Part shown: piece after piece, positions 15,551 to 25,016 of the stretch
How positions within the stretch are numbered: the first letter of the stretch is position 1
How the letters are laid out: each line of letters begins with the position of its first letter
Source: Lachnospiraceae bacterium
GTDB lineage: Bacteria > Bacillota > Clostridia > Lachnospirales > Lachnospiraceae
NCBI GenBank assembly: GCA_017480565.1
Contig: JAFVAL010000040.1
Location: 1-64,000, forward strand
DNA: 64,000 bases
Reading direction: 5' to 3'
Made by a program: the position numbers and the translations under genes
Notes under the pieces: generated by a model
What the model saw: only the letters and a program-made list of their open reading frames with translations
Databases searched by the model: none
Told to the model about the DNA's origin: nothing

Positions 15551-16897
15551 TCACTGGATATGAAACTTTATGATATTATCTGCATGATGAGAATCATTCG
15601 TGCCCGCATAGTCATATCTATTCGCATTAGTGCACCATCCATCTGCTATTCTGATATAGTTCTGATAAGTTGAACCATACTTAAATCTTCTATATCCAAA
15701 AGTAGTAACCCAATGCCACGAATAATAACTATGACTCCAAAACAGTGTTGGAACAGGCCGTCCTGCATTAATCTCTGCTTTATAGTCAGTTTCAAACTGC
15801 GGATATGTATCAATAGTGCCATAAGCATTTGTAAGCCCTTTGTTCTTAAAATACTGTACAAGACTTGATTTATATAATTCCGCCAGTATAGGCCCATCTC
15901 CTCCCATAAGCACATAATATGCATTAAACACTTTTCGGTAGACCGAGAGACCGGTTGTTGCTGTAGCAACATTTGCGCACAAAGTTGGTTGACGTCTCCT
16001 CCAATAAGCTGTCATATTTGTTGCAGAAGTAGGCGCACAATGATTATTCGCGTTGATGCTTAGGCCATTCGGCAAATCATCCATATCATAAAACTCCGTT
16101 CCCATGCTACCGCAATAATCTGCAACGTTAAGATCATATCCCGATTCATATGATGCCGGATTTGTAATAGGCCACGTATAACTACCATTATGTCCCTTAG
16201 CGCCATTTGTTTCCTTACTCCAGTCACCAGTCATCAATCCCCACGCTTCTGCGTTCAAGGAGATATCATCTACCATCGTTGACGATTTCTTATTCGCAAA
16301 GTCGGCCCTCAATTCCTGAATATGTTCCTCTGAAATTGGTTTCATGTCCGCAGTAGAAATATTATAATACTCTTTTTGCTTTTTCGCAACATAGAGCCCA
16401 TTATCGAGATAATAGTACCGTACCGGCTCGGCATTAGTACTATTCTCTTTTCTAAACTTCTGCTCTGCTAATCTAATAAAGTGCTTGTCCGTCTCTTGAT
16501 AACTTATAATTGGGAATCTTGTCTTACTAGCAGATACAGTGATATATCCTGCATTATTCCCAGACAAATCTTCTAACTCATAGATATAAGCTGTGATCTG
16601 ATCGTCAAGACCATAAAGCGGAATCTCATTTTTTAGATCGACGCCCTTTCCCCATAAAGATTCTGATACATCCTCATTTTGTACAAATTTGATTGCGTCC
16701 CCATCTGGCTCGAGTCTTGACTCTGTATTGGTAACAGAAATAATTTGGTTTATAACAACCCTATTCAACTCTTCTTCTGTTGCCTTGACATCATTTACTT
16801 TCGTACTGTTCATTGCAAAACTTACAGTTCCCGATGTCATCAACGTTGCAACCATAACGACTGCCGCAATGATTGTCCTGAGTGTTCTTACTTTCAT
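15551..16897 (-). CDS. secreted papain-like (C39-type) cysteine peptidase
   Basis: This protein of about 448 residues starts at MKVRTLRTII, with GGAGG and AAGGAA just upstream. It has a signal peptide (cleavage near SFA-MN). A propeptide-like N-terminal half (GYITVSASKTRFPIISY, as in streptopain-type precursors) is followed by a peptidase-like half. The candidate catalytic Cys is in NNHCAPTSATNM (about residue 287) and the His in SWHWVTTFGYRR (about 395). It is divergently transcribed from a TetR-type gene, whose product is a likely regulator. The substrate is unknown; peptide or bacteriocin processing and protein degradation are possible. Confidence 0.7.
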   Translation of the reverse strand: MKVRTLRTIIAAVVMVATLMTSGTVSFAMNSTKVNDVKATEEELNRVVINQIISVTNTESRLEPDGDAIKFVQNEDVSESLWGKGVDLKNEIPLYGLDDQITAYIYELEDLSGNNAGYITVSASKTRFPIISYQETDKHFIRLAEQKFRKENSTNAEPVRYYYLDNGLYVAKKQKEYYNISTADMKPISEEHIQELRADFANKKSSTMVDDISLNAEAWGLMTGDWSKETNGAKGHNGSYTWPITNPASYESGYDLNVADYCGSMGTEFYDMDDLPNGLSINANNHCAPTSATNMTAYWRRRQPTLCANVATATTGLSVYRKVFNAYYVLMGGDGPILAELYKSSLVQYFKNKGLTNAYGTIDTYPQFETDYKAEINAGRPVPTLFWSHSYYSWHWVTTFGYRRFKYGSTYQNYIRIADGWCTNANRYDYAGTNDSHHADNIIKFHIQ

Positions 16898-16964
16898 TTC
16901 CTTTTGAGCCTCCATTCTATACTATGAATATCATTTAGTAACTACAAGTCCGGACCTCTTATAT

Positions 16965-17106
16965 TTTTATTTTACGACAACACAAGGAAATGAAAACCGT
17001 CACTATCAAAAATCCATCTATTATCAGTTATTTTTTTTAAAGTGACCGAATTAATATGAGGTATAGCTTTACATTCATGTCTTTTACGATTATAATATTT
17101 TATAAT
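16965..17106. promoter_or_regulatory. divergent promoter region, module 1
   Basis: The plus promoter of the tetR-like gene reads TTTACA (17068-17073), a 17-bp spacer and TATAAT (17091-17096). A block at 16965-17003 (TTTATTTTAC...AAATGAAAACCGTCAC) is conserved at 18939-18976 before the next secreted gene. It contains a TTGTGT-16-TATAAG type minus promoter and a GTGACGG box. The conserved GTGACGG is a candidate operator. Confidence 0.5.
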
Positions 17107-17137
17107 ATAACCATTTATGATTCACGGGAGTACTGAG

Positions 17138-17776
17138 ATGAAAAGCAAGACTAACAAAGAGCCTACTGAGTCTCATAACAAGGCTTGGTATAAGACTCAT
17201 TCCAATATTTTAAATACATATATCACTCTTAGTCAAAGAGTTCCTGTATCTAAAATCAAAGCGCGTGATATAATTCGTGCCTGTGGCATCCATTCATCAA
17301 CATTTTATTCACATTTTAAATCCGGCATTACAGATGTCATAACATGTCTATACAACGAAAGTTACCAGGATCTATGGGAGAGATGCAACCTTTTTCTTGA
17401 ATTAGAAAATCCTTCTCGTAACGATGTTCTTCATTTGCTCTTTCCAAGCCATCCAAATTATATCAAAAACCATGATGAAGAAATACTGCGAAACATCCTT
17501 CAATTTCAAGGGTTTAACCAATTAGATCTTACAATTAAAGAAATACTTGAAGACAGCGAAATGCAACCACAACTTCCCTCTTATGAAGACTATATTTCCT
17601 ATACTCAATTCGTTAGCAGCGGAGTTCTAAGTTTAATCTATGGTATTGTATCGAAAAACAGTCTGTCGGAAAAGCAGTACAAAGCACACATTGATCGCAT
17701 AAAAATTTCCCTACGAACACTAATGGACGAAAGAAATCGTATTCTGTCTTCTGTTTCTAAAGAAATCTTCGTTTAA
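17138..17776 (+). CDS. TetR-type regulator
   Basis: This 212-residue protein has a TetR-like N-terminal helix-turn-helix (VPVSKIKARDIIRACGIHSSTFYSHF) and a helical C-terminal domain. The ATG behind GGGAGTACTGAG is chosen over one seven codons upstream. It is divergent from the secreted peptidase gene and is closely related to the interrupted copy at 19112. A role in controlling the secreted protein beside it is inferred from position. Confidence 0.85.
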   Translation: MKSKTNKEPTESHNKAWYKTHSNILNTYITLSQRVPVSKIKARDIIRACGIHSSTFYSHFKSGITDVITCLYNESYQDLWERCNLFLELENPSRNDVLHLLFPSHPNYIKNHDEEILRNILQFQGFNQLDLTIKEILEDSEMQPQLPSYEDYISYTQFVSSGVLSLIYGIVSKNSLSEKQYKAHIDRIKISLRTLMDERNRILSSVSKEIFV

Positions 17777-17805
17777 ACTCTATTTCCCTCTTACAACAAT
17801 CAATG

Positions 17806-17826
17806 GGCCGATCAGATTGATCGGCC
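17806..17826 (+). terminator. terminator of the tetR-type gene
   Basis: GGCCGATCA / TGATCGGCC, 9-bp stem with a 3-nt loop, followed by TCTTACTTATTTT. Confidence 0.8.
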
Positions 17827-17897
17827 TCTTACTTATTTTCATTTACAGATCCATCAGATATAGCCGTTGATTCTTTCAGGCAAAAAACATTCAATTG

Positions 17898-18206
17898 CTA
17901 TAAAACCCATCTTAGCACCGCCACAAGTGCTAACACGCCGAATGCTGCGGTCCATATGATACGTTTCCTTGTGAATCCTTCACGAACACCTATAACGATA
18001 TTATACAGCAAAAACGATACGTTTGGCAAAACCTGGGCTACATGAAATAATATGGCAAATACTTGTTCGAGCGTAAGATCAAAAAAATAACAAAGGACAA
18101 GTCCTAACACAATACAAAAGATTCCGAAAAAAGCGAGAATGCTTAAAACACATGTTACCGGATTTTCCTTGAAATCCTCTCGCATACCAAGAAAAAACTC
18201 ATACAT
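17898..18206 (-). CDS. small multi-pass membrane protein
   Basis: This protein of about 102 residues has three predicted membrane helices (VLSILAFFGIFCIVLGLVLCYF, AILFHVAQVLPNVSFLLYNIV, IIWTAAFGVLALVAVLRW). It lies 5 bp after the stop of the secreted 219-residue gene and so forms an operon with it. It could be an immunity-like or anchoring partner, but nothing proves this. The upstream GTG (18218) would overlap the previous gene. Confidence 0.6.
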   Translation of the reverse strand: MYEFFLGMREDFKENPVTCVLSILAFFGIFCIVLGLVLCYFFDLTLEQVFAILFHVAQVLPNVSFLLYNIVIGVREGFTRKRIIWTAAFGVLALVAVLRWVL

Positions 18207-18211
18207 CGTAA

Positions 18212-18871
18212 TCACCACGGATACGCCCAGTCAAGCGTATAACTTCCCATAAATACCCCAGATCCCGAATACGCAGATGATGCAAATCTATATGTGTAAT
18301 CATAGGTTCTATAAAAAGATACTGCTCCATCACTGATCAGATATTCACTGTTTACACTTTTAAAATACATGTTAGAATAACCGCTTATCGATTGAGCATA
18401 ATCTCTCAAAGTGTTCATCATCAGTTCTTGTTGAGCATCTGGAAGATTTTCGAACCCCATCATATATCCCGAGAGCACAACTACTAATGCAGCAGCACTA
18501 TAAGACAGAAAAACGTTGGCTGTCGAATTCCATTTTTTTGTATAGTTTTTAATAAATGTTGATGATCTGGTATGGTCGCCTATCGTTTCTGTAGCGTTAA
18601 AGACCCACATATACTTTTGTTCTTTAAATTGAAAAACTCCTTGCTCGTATACTTCTAATTCAATCAGTCCTGAACTGTATCTGCGAACAATTAGTTCAGA
18701 TCCGTCATTGTACAGTATGGTTCTTATAATATCCCCATTATTGGTTTGAGTCATTGAAGATACCACGCTATAATCATTTGTATCATTCGTTTCTGCAGCG
18801 ACCATAGACGCTGGCGAGAAAAGCGTTACTAATAATGTAATGCAAATGATAATACTCCATATTTTTTTCAT
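18212..18871 (-). CDS. secreted hypothetical protein
   Basis: This 219-residue protein has a signal peptide (MKKIWSIIICITLLVTLFSPASMVAA). A beta-rich segment follows (TILYNDGSELIVRRYSSGLIELEVYEQG), then a hydrophobic/Gly stretch in the middle (VFLSYSAAALVVVLSGYMMGF). The C terminus is rich in Tyr and Ser. No family is recognised. A secreted protein followed by a small membrane protein is reminiscent of bacteriocin-immunity pairs, but the protein is long for that. SD GAGGGG supports this start. Confidence 0.6.
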   Translation of the reverse strand: MKKIWSIIICITLLVTLFSPASMVAAETNDTNDYSVVSSMTQTNNGDIIRTILYNDGSELIVRRYSSGLIELEVYEQGVFQFKEQKYMWVFNATETIGDHTRSSTFIKNYTKKWNSTANVFLSYSAAALVVVLSGYMMGFENLPDAQQELMMNTLRDYAQSISGYSNMYFKSVNSEYLISDGAVSFYRTYDYTYRFASSAYSGSGVFMGSYTLDWAYPW

Positions 18872-18938
18872 AAAAATCACCCCTCAATGAATATTTCGAA
18901 TTACATTTGATACATAGATTTCCAAATAATCTTGTATC

Positions 18939-19071
18939 TTTATTTTACAACAAAGCAATGAAATGAAAGCCGTCACATTTGATTTATTATCTGTTCTCCG
19001 TCACTTTCGAAATAATGACGGTTTTTCAATCTGGCCTATACTTTACATCTCAGTTTTTTTTCAAATATAAT
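18939..19071. promoter_or_regulatory. divergent promoter region, module 2
   Basis: It contains the same conserved block as module 1 (TTTATTTTAC...AAATGAAAGCCGTCAC, to 18976) and a plus promoter TTTACA (19042-19047), an 18-bp spacer and TATAAT (19066-19071). An additional inverted pair CGTCA...TGACG lies around 18998-19019. The conservation shows that the two divergent gene pairs arose by duplication. Confidence 0.5.
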
Positions 19072-19111
19072 ATATTAAAGATAACCATGTGCAGATCACA
19101 GGAGAAGAACG

Positions 19112-19735
19112 ATGCAGTCCAATCATACAAATGATCTATCCAAATCTCATAATAAGACTTGGCATAATACGCATTCTAAAATATAGAATACATTTCGTAC
19201 GCTTTGTCAAGAGATCCCTGAATCAAGAATCAAGGCAAGAGATGTAATTCGTGCCTGCGGTATCCATTCATCCACGCTCTATTCTCATTTTAAATCTGGC
19301 ATTGCAGATATTGAGGCCACTCTGTACCGTGACAGTTATCAGGATCTCTGGAAACGATGTGAGCAATTTCTATGGTTGGAAGCCCCCGCAAATGACGATG
19401 TCCTTCACCTGCTCTTCCCTGGTCATCCGAGTCGCGTTAAAAATCATGACGAAGAGATGTTGCGAAGCATCCTGCAATTTAATGGTTTTATGGAATTAGA
19501 GCCTCCAATCAAGAAGATCCTTGAATATAACAAAAGAAACACAGAATTGCCTTCTTATGAAGAATACATGTCCTTCAAGCAATTTATCAGCGGTGGACTC
19601 CTAGGTTTAATCTACGATATCGTTTCGAACAACAATCTATCAGAAAAACAGTACAAAGCTCACACAGGCCGTATTAAGATTGCCATTCGAACTCTACTAG
19701 AGGAAAGGAATCGGATTCTGTCCTTTGCCTCTTAA
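19112..19735 (+). pseudogene. TetR-type regulator interrupted by an amber codon
   Basis: The frame ATG...TAA (208 codons) aligns along its whole length with the regulator at 17138 (for example RIKARDVIRACGIHSSTLYSHF and NLSEKQYKAHTGRIKIAIRT). Codon 25 is TAG (19184-19186), where the paralogue has Leu in ILNTY. The rest of the frame is intact, so the stop is recent, or the protein restarts downstream without its first helix. An RBS (GGAGAA) and promoter remain. Confidence 0.85.
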
Positions 19736-19772
19736 GAGATGTAAGTGTAAACTCAGTTTTCTCAATAACGGG

Positions 19773-19799
19773 CAAAGGGCCGCATTCGCGACCCCTTTG
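19773..19799 (+). terminator. terminator of the interrupted tetR copy
   Basis: CAAAGGG / CCCTTTG stem with an internal CGC/GCG pair, about 40 bp after the stop. It has no long T tract. Confidence 0.5.
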
Positions 19800-19936
19800 A
19801 CCACTCTCTTCATGGGCTTATTGCAGAATGAATAATAGCCTCTTTCTCTTTAGAAAAATTGATAATTGCTTTCCCATTTATCACATTAAATCTCTTGTTC
19901 TCAGAATTGCCTTCAATGGGTATTCAATTACAAGGC

Positions 19937-20752
19937 TCACCAAGAAAACATCTTGTTCCAATCCTCAATCATCGCTTGATACTCCTCATCTTCTTCAGAA
20001 ACAAGGATCTCATAATTAGGTCTATAACCAAGCTTCCATCCATTATACTTTACTAATTCTGGAAGGAAGTATCGATGTCGGTTCATATCCGGGAGACTGC
20101 TTTTCTTTTCAATCACTATTCTACTGATTTCAGAAAGCATTTGAAGCTCATCCTCATTAAAGGACGGAAAGACCTCCGGTGAGCCAATCAGACTCTCCAG
20201 CAATCTCAGTTTGTCTACATTCTCAAGACTTACCTCTTCTGTCTTATATGCTTCAAATAGTACCTTGTGAAGGTCCTCTCTTTCCAGTAGTTTTTTCATG
20301 AATGAGGTTTCAGCACATTCGCGGATATTGTATTCCTGACTTGTTTCATCATACAGACTGACAACCGTTTGGTAATTGTGATTATTAAGACATATATCTA
20401 ATAGATTCTCTGTGGAAATATGATCTATCACGGAAGGATCTTCGACATCGATCTCCATCCGAAACCAATCTGCCTCATACTCTTTGGTATGATACACCTC
20501 TTCGTTAATATAATACCACTCTTTCTCTTCATCGTATAAGAGAATTTCCAAATCATGAATACTCGGAAGTGTTACAATTTCTACTGTAGTCTCAGTTGCA
20601 AGCTCGCTCGTGATATCCGTGGTGTTCTCTGAACTCTCGATATCAGAATCCACATGAATATTGTTGACACGTCCGCACGCCACTAATGTCAATAGCAACA
20701 ACGAAAAAAATATAAGCCAGATAATTTTATTAATACCATGGCGACATGTCAT
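19937..20752 (-). CDS. lipoprotein of unknown function
   Basis: This 271-residue protein has a type II signal peptide with lipobox LVAC (Cys about 26) and an acidic, helical mature part (ENLLDICLNNHNYQTVVSLYDE, LKREDLH-like repeats of short helices). The N-terminal half of the upstream peptidase-like protein has the same type of helical pattern (DLLEIALETPVSSDVIF, LLKREDAPQLLLKKY, FFALEALVVYPGIV). The two therefore share a domain, though I know no name for it. The start lies inside the upstream gene (23-bp overlap, GGAGTGAGG upstream). Confidence 0.7.
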   Translation of the reverse strand: MTCRHGINKIIWLIFFSLLLLTLVACGRVNNIHVDSDIESSENTTDITSELATETTVEIVTLPSIHDLEILLYDEEKEWYYINEEVYHTKEYEADWFRMEIDVEDPSVIDHISTENLLDICLNNHNYQTVVSLYDETSQEYNIRECAETSFMKKLLEREDLHKVLFEAYKTEEVSLENVDKLRLLESLIGSPEVFPSFNEDELQMLSEISRIVIEKKSSLPDMNRHRYFLPELVKYNGWKLGYRPNYEILVSEEDEEYQAMIEDWNKMFSW

Positions 20753-21936
20753 TGTAGTACCTCACTCCGTAAGTAGAATAATAATATGGACATCCAGTTT
20801 TTGTGTGTGTAACGATATACCCAACTCCCCACTTCGATCTCACATAATAGTTTGAAGAATTGGTATAGCTACAGATGAAGCCTGAGTGATTGTTGTTTGT
20901 CGAAGAATATCGCGGGTATACGACAATTCTATTTAATGCAGGAGTTGTATTGCTGCTTGTGCTCCCATCTGAAATAAATGGTTGAGGTTCTAGTATCCTA
21001 CATTTTTCAGAGCTATAATTCGCATATCTCCTGAACCAAGCAAAGTAATGGCAATTATACCTATTCGTAGCCGAATTTGCTACATAGCTGATAACACCTG
21101 ACTGGTTTTGTACCTTGGCTAATTCTGCTGCTTTTTCAGTTGCTGTCAAATCAGCATCACTGCTATAGTATTCATACCCATACACTGCACTATGATTAGG
21201 AGTATATTTCGTAACATTTTGACCTCTGGAAAGGTTTTCTCCTATCCCTTGTGCAGCAAGTGCATCCAATGCAGTATTTGTCCTGCAAAGATATCCCTCC
21301 ATATCAGCTTTTGAATCGGCTTTTAAAACAACTATTTCTTGAAGCAGATTTATCTCATCACCGTCGAACTGTTTCACAATACCTGGATATACAACAAGGG
21401 CTTCTAATGCAAAGAATTTACACCATGCTTCATACTCATTATCAACTGAAACGGCTGTATACTTCTTCAAAAGTAGTTGCGGAGCATCTTCTCTCTTAAG
21501 TAATTCGTCTACCGCATTGCTTTTACTTCTAATAATATCTATAGCTTCCGCCCATTCCTCTCCTTGAAAGAAAATTACATCTGAAGATACAGGTGTTTCA
21601 AGAGCTATTTCTAGGAGGTCTCCTGTCGGAATATCTCCAAGGATATTTACAGGGATATTAAGAATTGCACAAGCTTCGTAAGAATCGTTTGCAAGAATAT
21701 AGTCTGCTGAACGTAATACATCTTGATTAAAAATATATCTCCCTGATTCTTCATCATATACCACCCCTGGCACAGTTTCATATATAGCATTCTTCATGCT
21801 CTCAAGCTTTTCTTCTGGGGTCGGTAAATAGATTTCTTTGCTATTGTCAAGCGTTTTGCAGCTTTCCGCCTTTACAGATGTAGTAGATATAAAGCATATT
21901 AATAGACAAGATAATAAAAAAAGCAGTTTTCTTCAT
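20730..21936 (-). pseudogene. secreted Cys/His hydrolase gene, signal peptide out of frame
   Basis: An ATG at 21936 behind AGGAGG starts MKKTAFFII, which ends after 29 codons. The signal peptide continues one frame over (LLSCLLICFISTTSVKA-ES) straight into the long intact frame LDNSKEIYLPTPEEKLESM.... Removing one T from the T7 run (or one A from the A4 run) restores a secreted protein of about 401 residues. The mature part has a helical repeat domain and a C-terminal Cys/His hydrolase-like domain: NRYNCHYFAWFRRY, then NNHSGFICSY and VRSKWGVGYIVTH. An internal ATG at 21797 could still give a 355-residue cytoplasmic product, but without a good RBS. Confidence 0.75.
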
Positions 21937-21982
21937 GATTGTCCTCCTATTCGTTCAAACAATGCTTCAATCTATAGTTCGA

Positions 21983-22019
21983 CAATAGGGGCTTCCTCTT
22001 TAGCTGGAAGCCCCTATTG
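21983..22019 (-). terminator. strong hairpin after the isomerase gene
   Basis: CAATAGGGGCTTCC / GGAAGCCCCTATTG, 14-bp perfect stem with a 9-nt loop, about 70 bp beyond the isomerase stop. No T tract follows on either strand, so it may act as an mRNA stabiliser as well as a terminator. Confidence 0.6.
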
Positions 22020-22085
22020 ACTCTATCGATACTCACTGAAATTCCAGAAGCCTTCAAGTTCTAGGCAATGGTATTGATCACTTGT

Positions 22086-23570
22086 TCAGCCCCACGGATT
22101 CTCGTCCGGATATCTCACGCCTGCCGGCTGATTGTATCCGATTTCATCCACCGGAACACCGATGTATTTGAAAACTTCATACAGATACTTGCCCCACTTA
22201 CCGAACGCAACTGCGCCGTGATGAGGGAAGTTCTTGGCGATCAGCCAATGACGGTAGAATCGTCCCATCTCCGGGATCGCGAACACGCCGATGCCGCCGA
22301 AGGATCTGGTTGCCACAGGCAGGATCTCACCCTCTGCGATGTAGGCACGAAGCTTCGCATCTGCGGTGCTCTGCAGACGATAGAACGTGATCTCGCCAGG
22401 AGCGATGTCGCCTTCAAGAGTACCGTTGGTTACCTCGATCGGAAGGCTTCTGGCCATGATCAGCTGATACTTCATCTCATGGAAGGAAAGCTTGGAAGAG
22501 CAGGTGTTGCCGCAGTGGAAGCCCATGAAGGTATCCGTATGCTTGTAAGGGAACTTGCCCTCGATGCTCTCTTTGTACATATCCTTCGGTACGGAGTTGT
22601 TGATATCAAGCAAGGTAACAACATCCTGGGAAACGACTTCACCGATGTACTCGGAAAGTGCACCGTAGATATCAACTTCGCAGGAAACCGGGTAGCCCTG
22701 TCCAGCCAGACGGCTGTTGACATAGCAAGGCACAAAACCAAACTGGGTCTGGAATGCCGGCCAGCACTTGGTGGTCAGAACGACATACTTACGATACCCT
22801 CTGTGGGAATCTGCCCAATCCTTTAAGGTCAGCTCATACTGAGCAAGCTTTGCAAGCACTTCAGGCTTCTTGTTGCCTGCACCAAGCTCTGCTTCCATCT
22901 CTGCCACGATGCCAGGAATTCTCTCATCGCCTGCGTGGTTGTTAAATGCTTCGAACAGGTCAAGCTCAGAGTTCTCTTCGATCTCCACATTGATGTTGTA
23001 GAGCTGCTTGATCGGTGCATTACATGCTAAGAAGTTCAACGGTCTCGGGCCAAAGCTGATGATCTTTAAGTTGTTCAGCGCGATGACCGCACGTGCGACC
23101 GGCAGGAACTCATGGATCATATCTGCGCAGTCCTCTGCATCGCCAACCGGATACTCAGGAATATAAGCCTTCACATTGCGCAGTGCAAGGTTATAGCTTG
23201 CATTTAACATACCACAGTAAGCATCGCCGCGACCCTGAATCAGGTCATTCTGGCTCTCTTCTGCCGCTGCACAGAACATCACGGGTCCATCAAAATGCTT
23301 CGCAAGCAGGGTCTCGGAAATCTCCGGACCAAAGTTGCCAAGATAGACGCAAAGCGCATTACACTCCGCTTTCTTGATGTCCTCGAGTGCATTTACCATA
23401 TCGATCTCACTCTCGATGATGGTCACCGGACATTCGTAGATGTCCTCAGCATTGTACTTCGCCTTGTAAGCATCAACCAATGCTTTTCTGCGGTTGATGG
23501 TCAGAGAAGCCGGGAAACAGTCACGGCTCACGCCAACAATACCAAGTTTTACAACAGGGATGTTCTTCAT
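22086..23570 (-). CDS. L-fucose/L-arabinose isomerase-fold sugar isomerase
   Basis: This 494-residue cytoplasmic protein starts behind GGAGG. Its length and layout fit the FucI/AraA superfamily: an N-terminal Rossmann-like part with CNALCVYLGNFGPE, a central part, and a C-terminal barrel carrying the metal-ligand type segments GFHCGNTC and RHWLIAKNFPHHGAVAFG. The family interconverts aldoses and ketoses such as L-arabinose, D-arabinose/L-fucose or related pentoses; the substrate is not visible. The xylulokinase on the same strand suggests a ketopentose product. The two are separated by a 2.1-kb stretch of unrelated secreted-protein genes. Confidence 0.85.
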   Translation of the reverse strand: MKNIPVVKLGIVGVSRDCFPASLTINRRKALVDAYKAKYNAEDIYECPVTIIESEIDMVNALEDIKKAECNALCVYLGNFGPEISETLLAKHFDGPVMFCAAAEESQNDLIQGRGDAYCGMLNASYNLALRNVKAYIPEYPVGDAEDCADMIHEFLPVARAVIALNNLKIISFGPRPLNFLACNAPIKQLYNINVEIEENSELDLFEAFNNHAGDERIPGIVAEMEAELGAGNKKPEVLAKLAQYELTLKDWADSHRGYRKYVVLTTKCWPAFQTQFGFVPCYVNSRLAGQGYPVSCEVDIYGALSEYIGEVVSQDVVTLLDINNSVPKDMYKESIEGKFPYKHTDTFMGFHCGNTCSSKLSFHEMKYQLIMARSLPIEVTNGTLEGDIAPGEITFYRLQSTADAKLRAYIAEGEILPVATRSFGGIGVFAIPEMGRFYRHWLIAKNFPHHGAVAFGKWGKYLYEVFKYIGVPVDEIGYNQPAGVRYPDENPWG

Positions 23571-23692
23571 AGTTTACCTCCATAATGATAACGGACTCGT
23601 CCGCCAAATTCTGATTCGCCCATGTCAGGCTGTTATATGTATTTTATCACAGGGTTTTAATAAATGCTACTCGAGATTCGCCTTTTATGTCA

Positions 23693-24133
23693 CTAATTAG
23701 TGAAAGAATGAAACAAATCTACTAACAAGACATCTTCCAGATTTTCTCTTTTTGCTTGAAAATCTGGAAGATTGCTTGATCTTCTTGCAGCCATTCCACC
23801 GAGAATCATCACCAAAGAATAATCAAATTCTCGCTCATCGTCTGTTTGCCACAGATTTCTATAAAACGCCCTGAAATCCACATTGTCTTGGTTCGCCAGA
23901 AAGAAATATGTTCTGTCGCCTCCATGAACTACATTGAGATACGTATATGTCCTTTCTGCTTGCTCCCCAAATTGTTCAGTTTCTATCAGAAACTCTCCTT
24001 CAAAAAATCTGCGGCATACACCATCTAATTACATTATTATTTCCCTTTAATCCGAATGTGCAGAGGCAATATATCCTATGGCACATTCAAATGTTATTGT
24101 GCCTTTTGAGAATCCAATATCATTGCATTCCAT
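23693..24133 (-). pseudogene. decayed gene with two in-frame ochre stops
   Basis: One reading frame starts at ATG (24133, GAGAGG upstream) as MECNDIGFSKGTITFECAIG. It meets TAA twice within seven codons, then continues open for 110 codons with protein-like content (FLIETEQFGEQAERTYTYL, GGDRTYFFLANQDNVDFRAF, WQTDDEREFDYSLVMILGG). The continuous frame across both stops (147 codons) indicates one gene that has decayed. The family is not recognised. Confidence 0.55.
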
Positions 24134-24192
24134 ATTGTAGATTACTTACCTCTCTGCATGCGAACACATTTCCGTTCGGATACCGTATTAGC

Positions 24193-25002
24193 TCAAAGTG
24201 ACCTTGCAATTTCCAGTACAGTTCCCGTTGTTGCTTCTACCCTGCAAATAAACTGTGTCTCGAAGGATGTTCCGCTTTTATCATAAATAACGGAAGAAAA
24301 AGTGATTTCCCAGAAAACCACACCCTTAAAGGTTTTCAATCTGGCATCATATTTCCCCTCTGGCACTCGCATAAAGCCTTCCTCTGGCACCTCGTTTTCT
24401 TGAATCTCCTCGCATACGATCGTCATAGCTTGTTGTGCAGTAATGACTTTATCAAGGTCTAAATCCATCTCTTCAAATGCCTCATAATCAGCCAGTAAAA
24501 ACACCGCACTTGCAAGGTAGCCTTCTTCGTTAATTATGATGCTGGCTTTTGTCCCCGTCTCAATATTATCTACCGTTTCAACTATCTCATATATTGAATC
24601 ATTGTTTCCACTCTTATTACAAAATGCGGTAATGTCGCCTCTCAGTTTGTCTTCAAAGTTCATTTGAAAAAACTGTAGTACTCTGTCTTCAGAATCCAGC
24701 AATATACCTTTTCCCAAAAGTTCTGCTTCTAGATAAATAGCTTCGATAAAATGATTGGATTTGTCTATGAAATAATTGTAAATATCATCCTGAAACCATT
24801 CATCACCCGCATAGGAATTGCCCCATCTTGAATTCGATCTTTGAATTTCTCCTTTATCATTTAAAATCCCAACTGGTGTTATGCACCGAGTAATAACGTT
24901 CTCTCCTTCATCATTATTTTGATGTGTTGAGTTGAATCCAAGTATTATAAACACAGTTACCGTAGCTAACACCGATAAAACAATGATAAGTCTAGTTTTC
25001 AT
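24193..25002 (-). CDS. membrane-anchored hypothetical protein with PepSY-like end
   Basis: This 269-residue protein has one N-terminal membrane helix (RLIIVLSVLATVTVFIILGF) and an extracytoplasmic region. The last 80 residues (KVITAQQAMTIVCEEI, VVFWEITFSS, FICRVEATTGTVLEIARS) look like a PepSY-type domain, a fold often linked to inhibition of secreted proteases. GGGAG precedes the start, 14 bp after the stop of the caspase-like ORF, so the pair could be a protease and its inhibitor. That pairing is inferred. Confidence 0.6.
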   Translation of the reverse strand: MKTRLIIVLSVLATVTVFIILGFNSTHQNNDEGENVITRCITPVGILNDKGEIQRSNSRWGNSYAGDEWFQDDIYNYFIDKSNHFIEAIYLEAELLGKGILLDSEDRVLQFFQMNFEDKLRGDITAFCNKSGNNDSIYEIVETVDNIETGTKASIIINEEGYLASAVFLLADYEAFEEMDLDLDKVITAQQAMTIVCEEIQENEVPEEGFMRVPEGKYDARLKTFKGVVFWEITFSSVIYDKSGTSFETQFICRVEATTGTVLEIARSL

Positions 25003-25016
25003 GATCTTGTTTCTCC

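Noticed and set aside
23691..23702. 12-bp palindrome CACTAATTAGTG as operator of the isomerase
   Set aside because: It is A/T-rich, lies within the 3' end of the decayed gene and too far upstream of the promoter to call with confidence.
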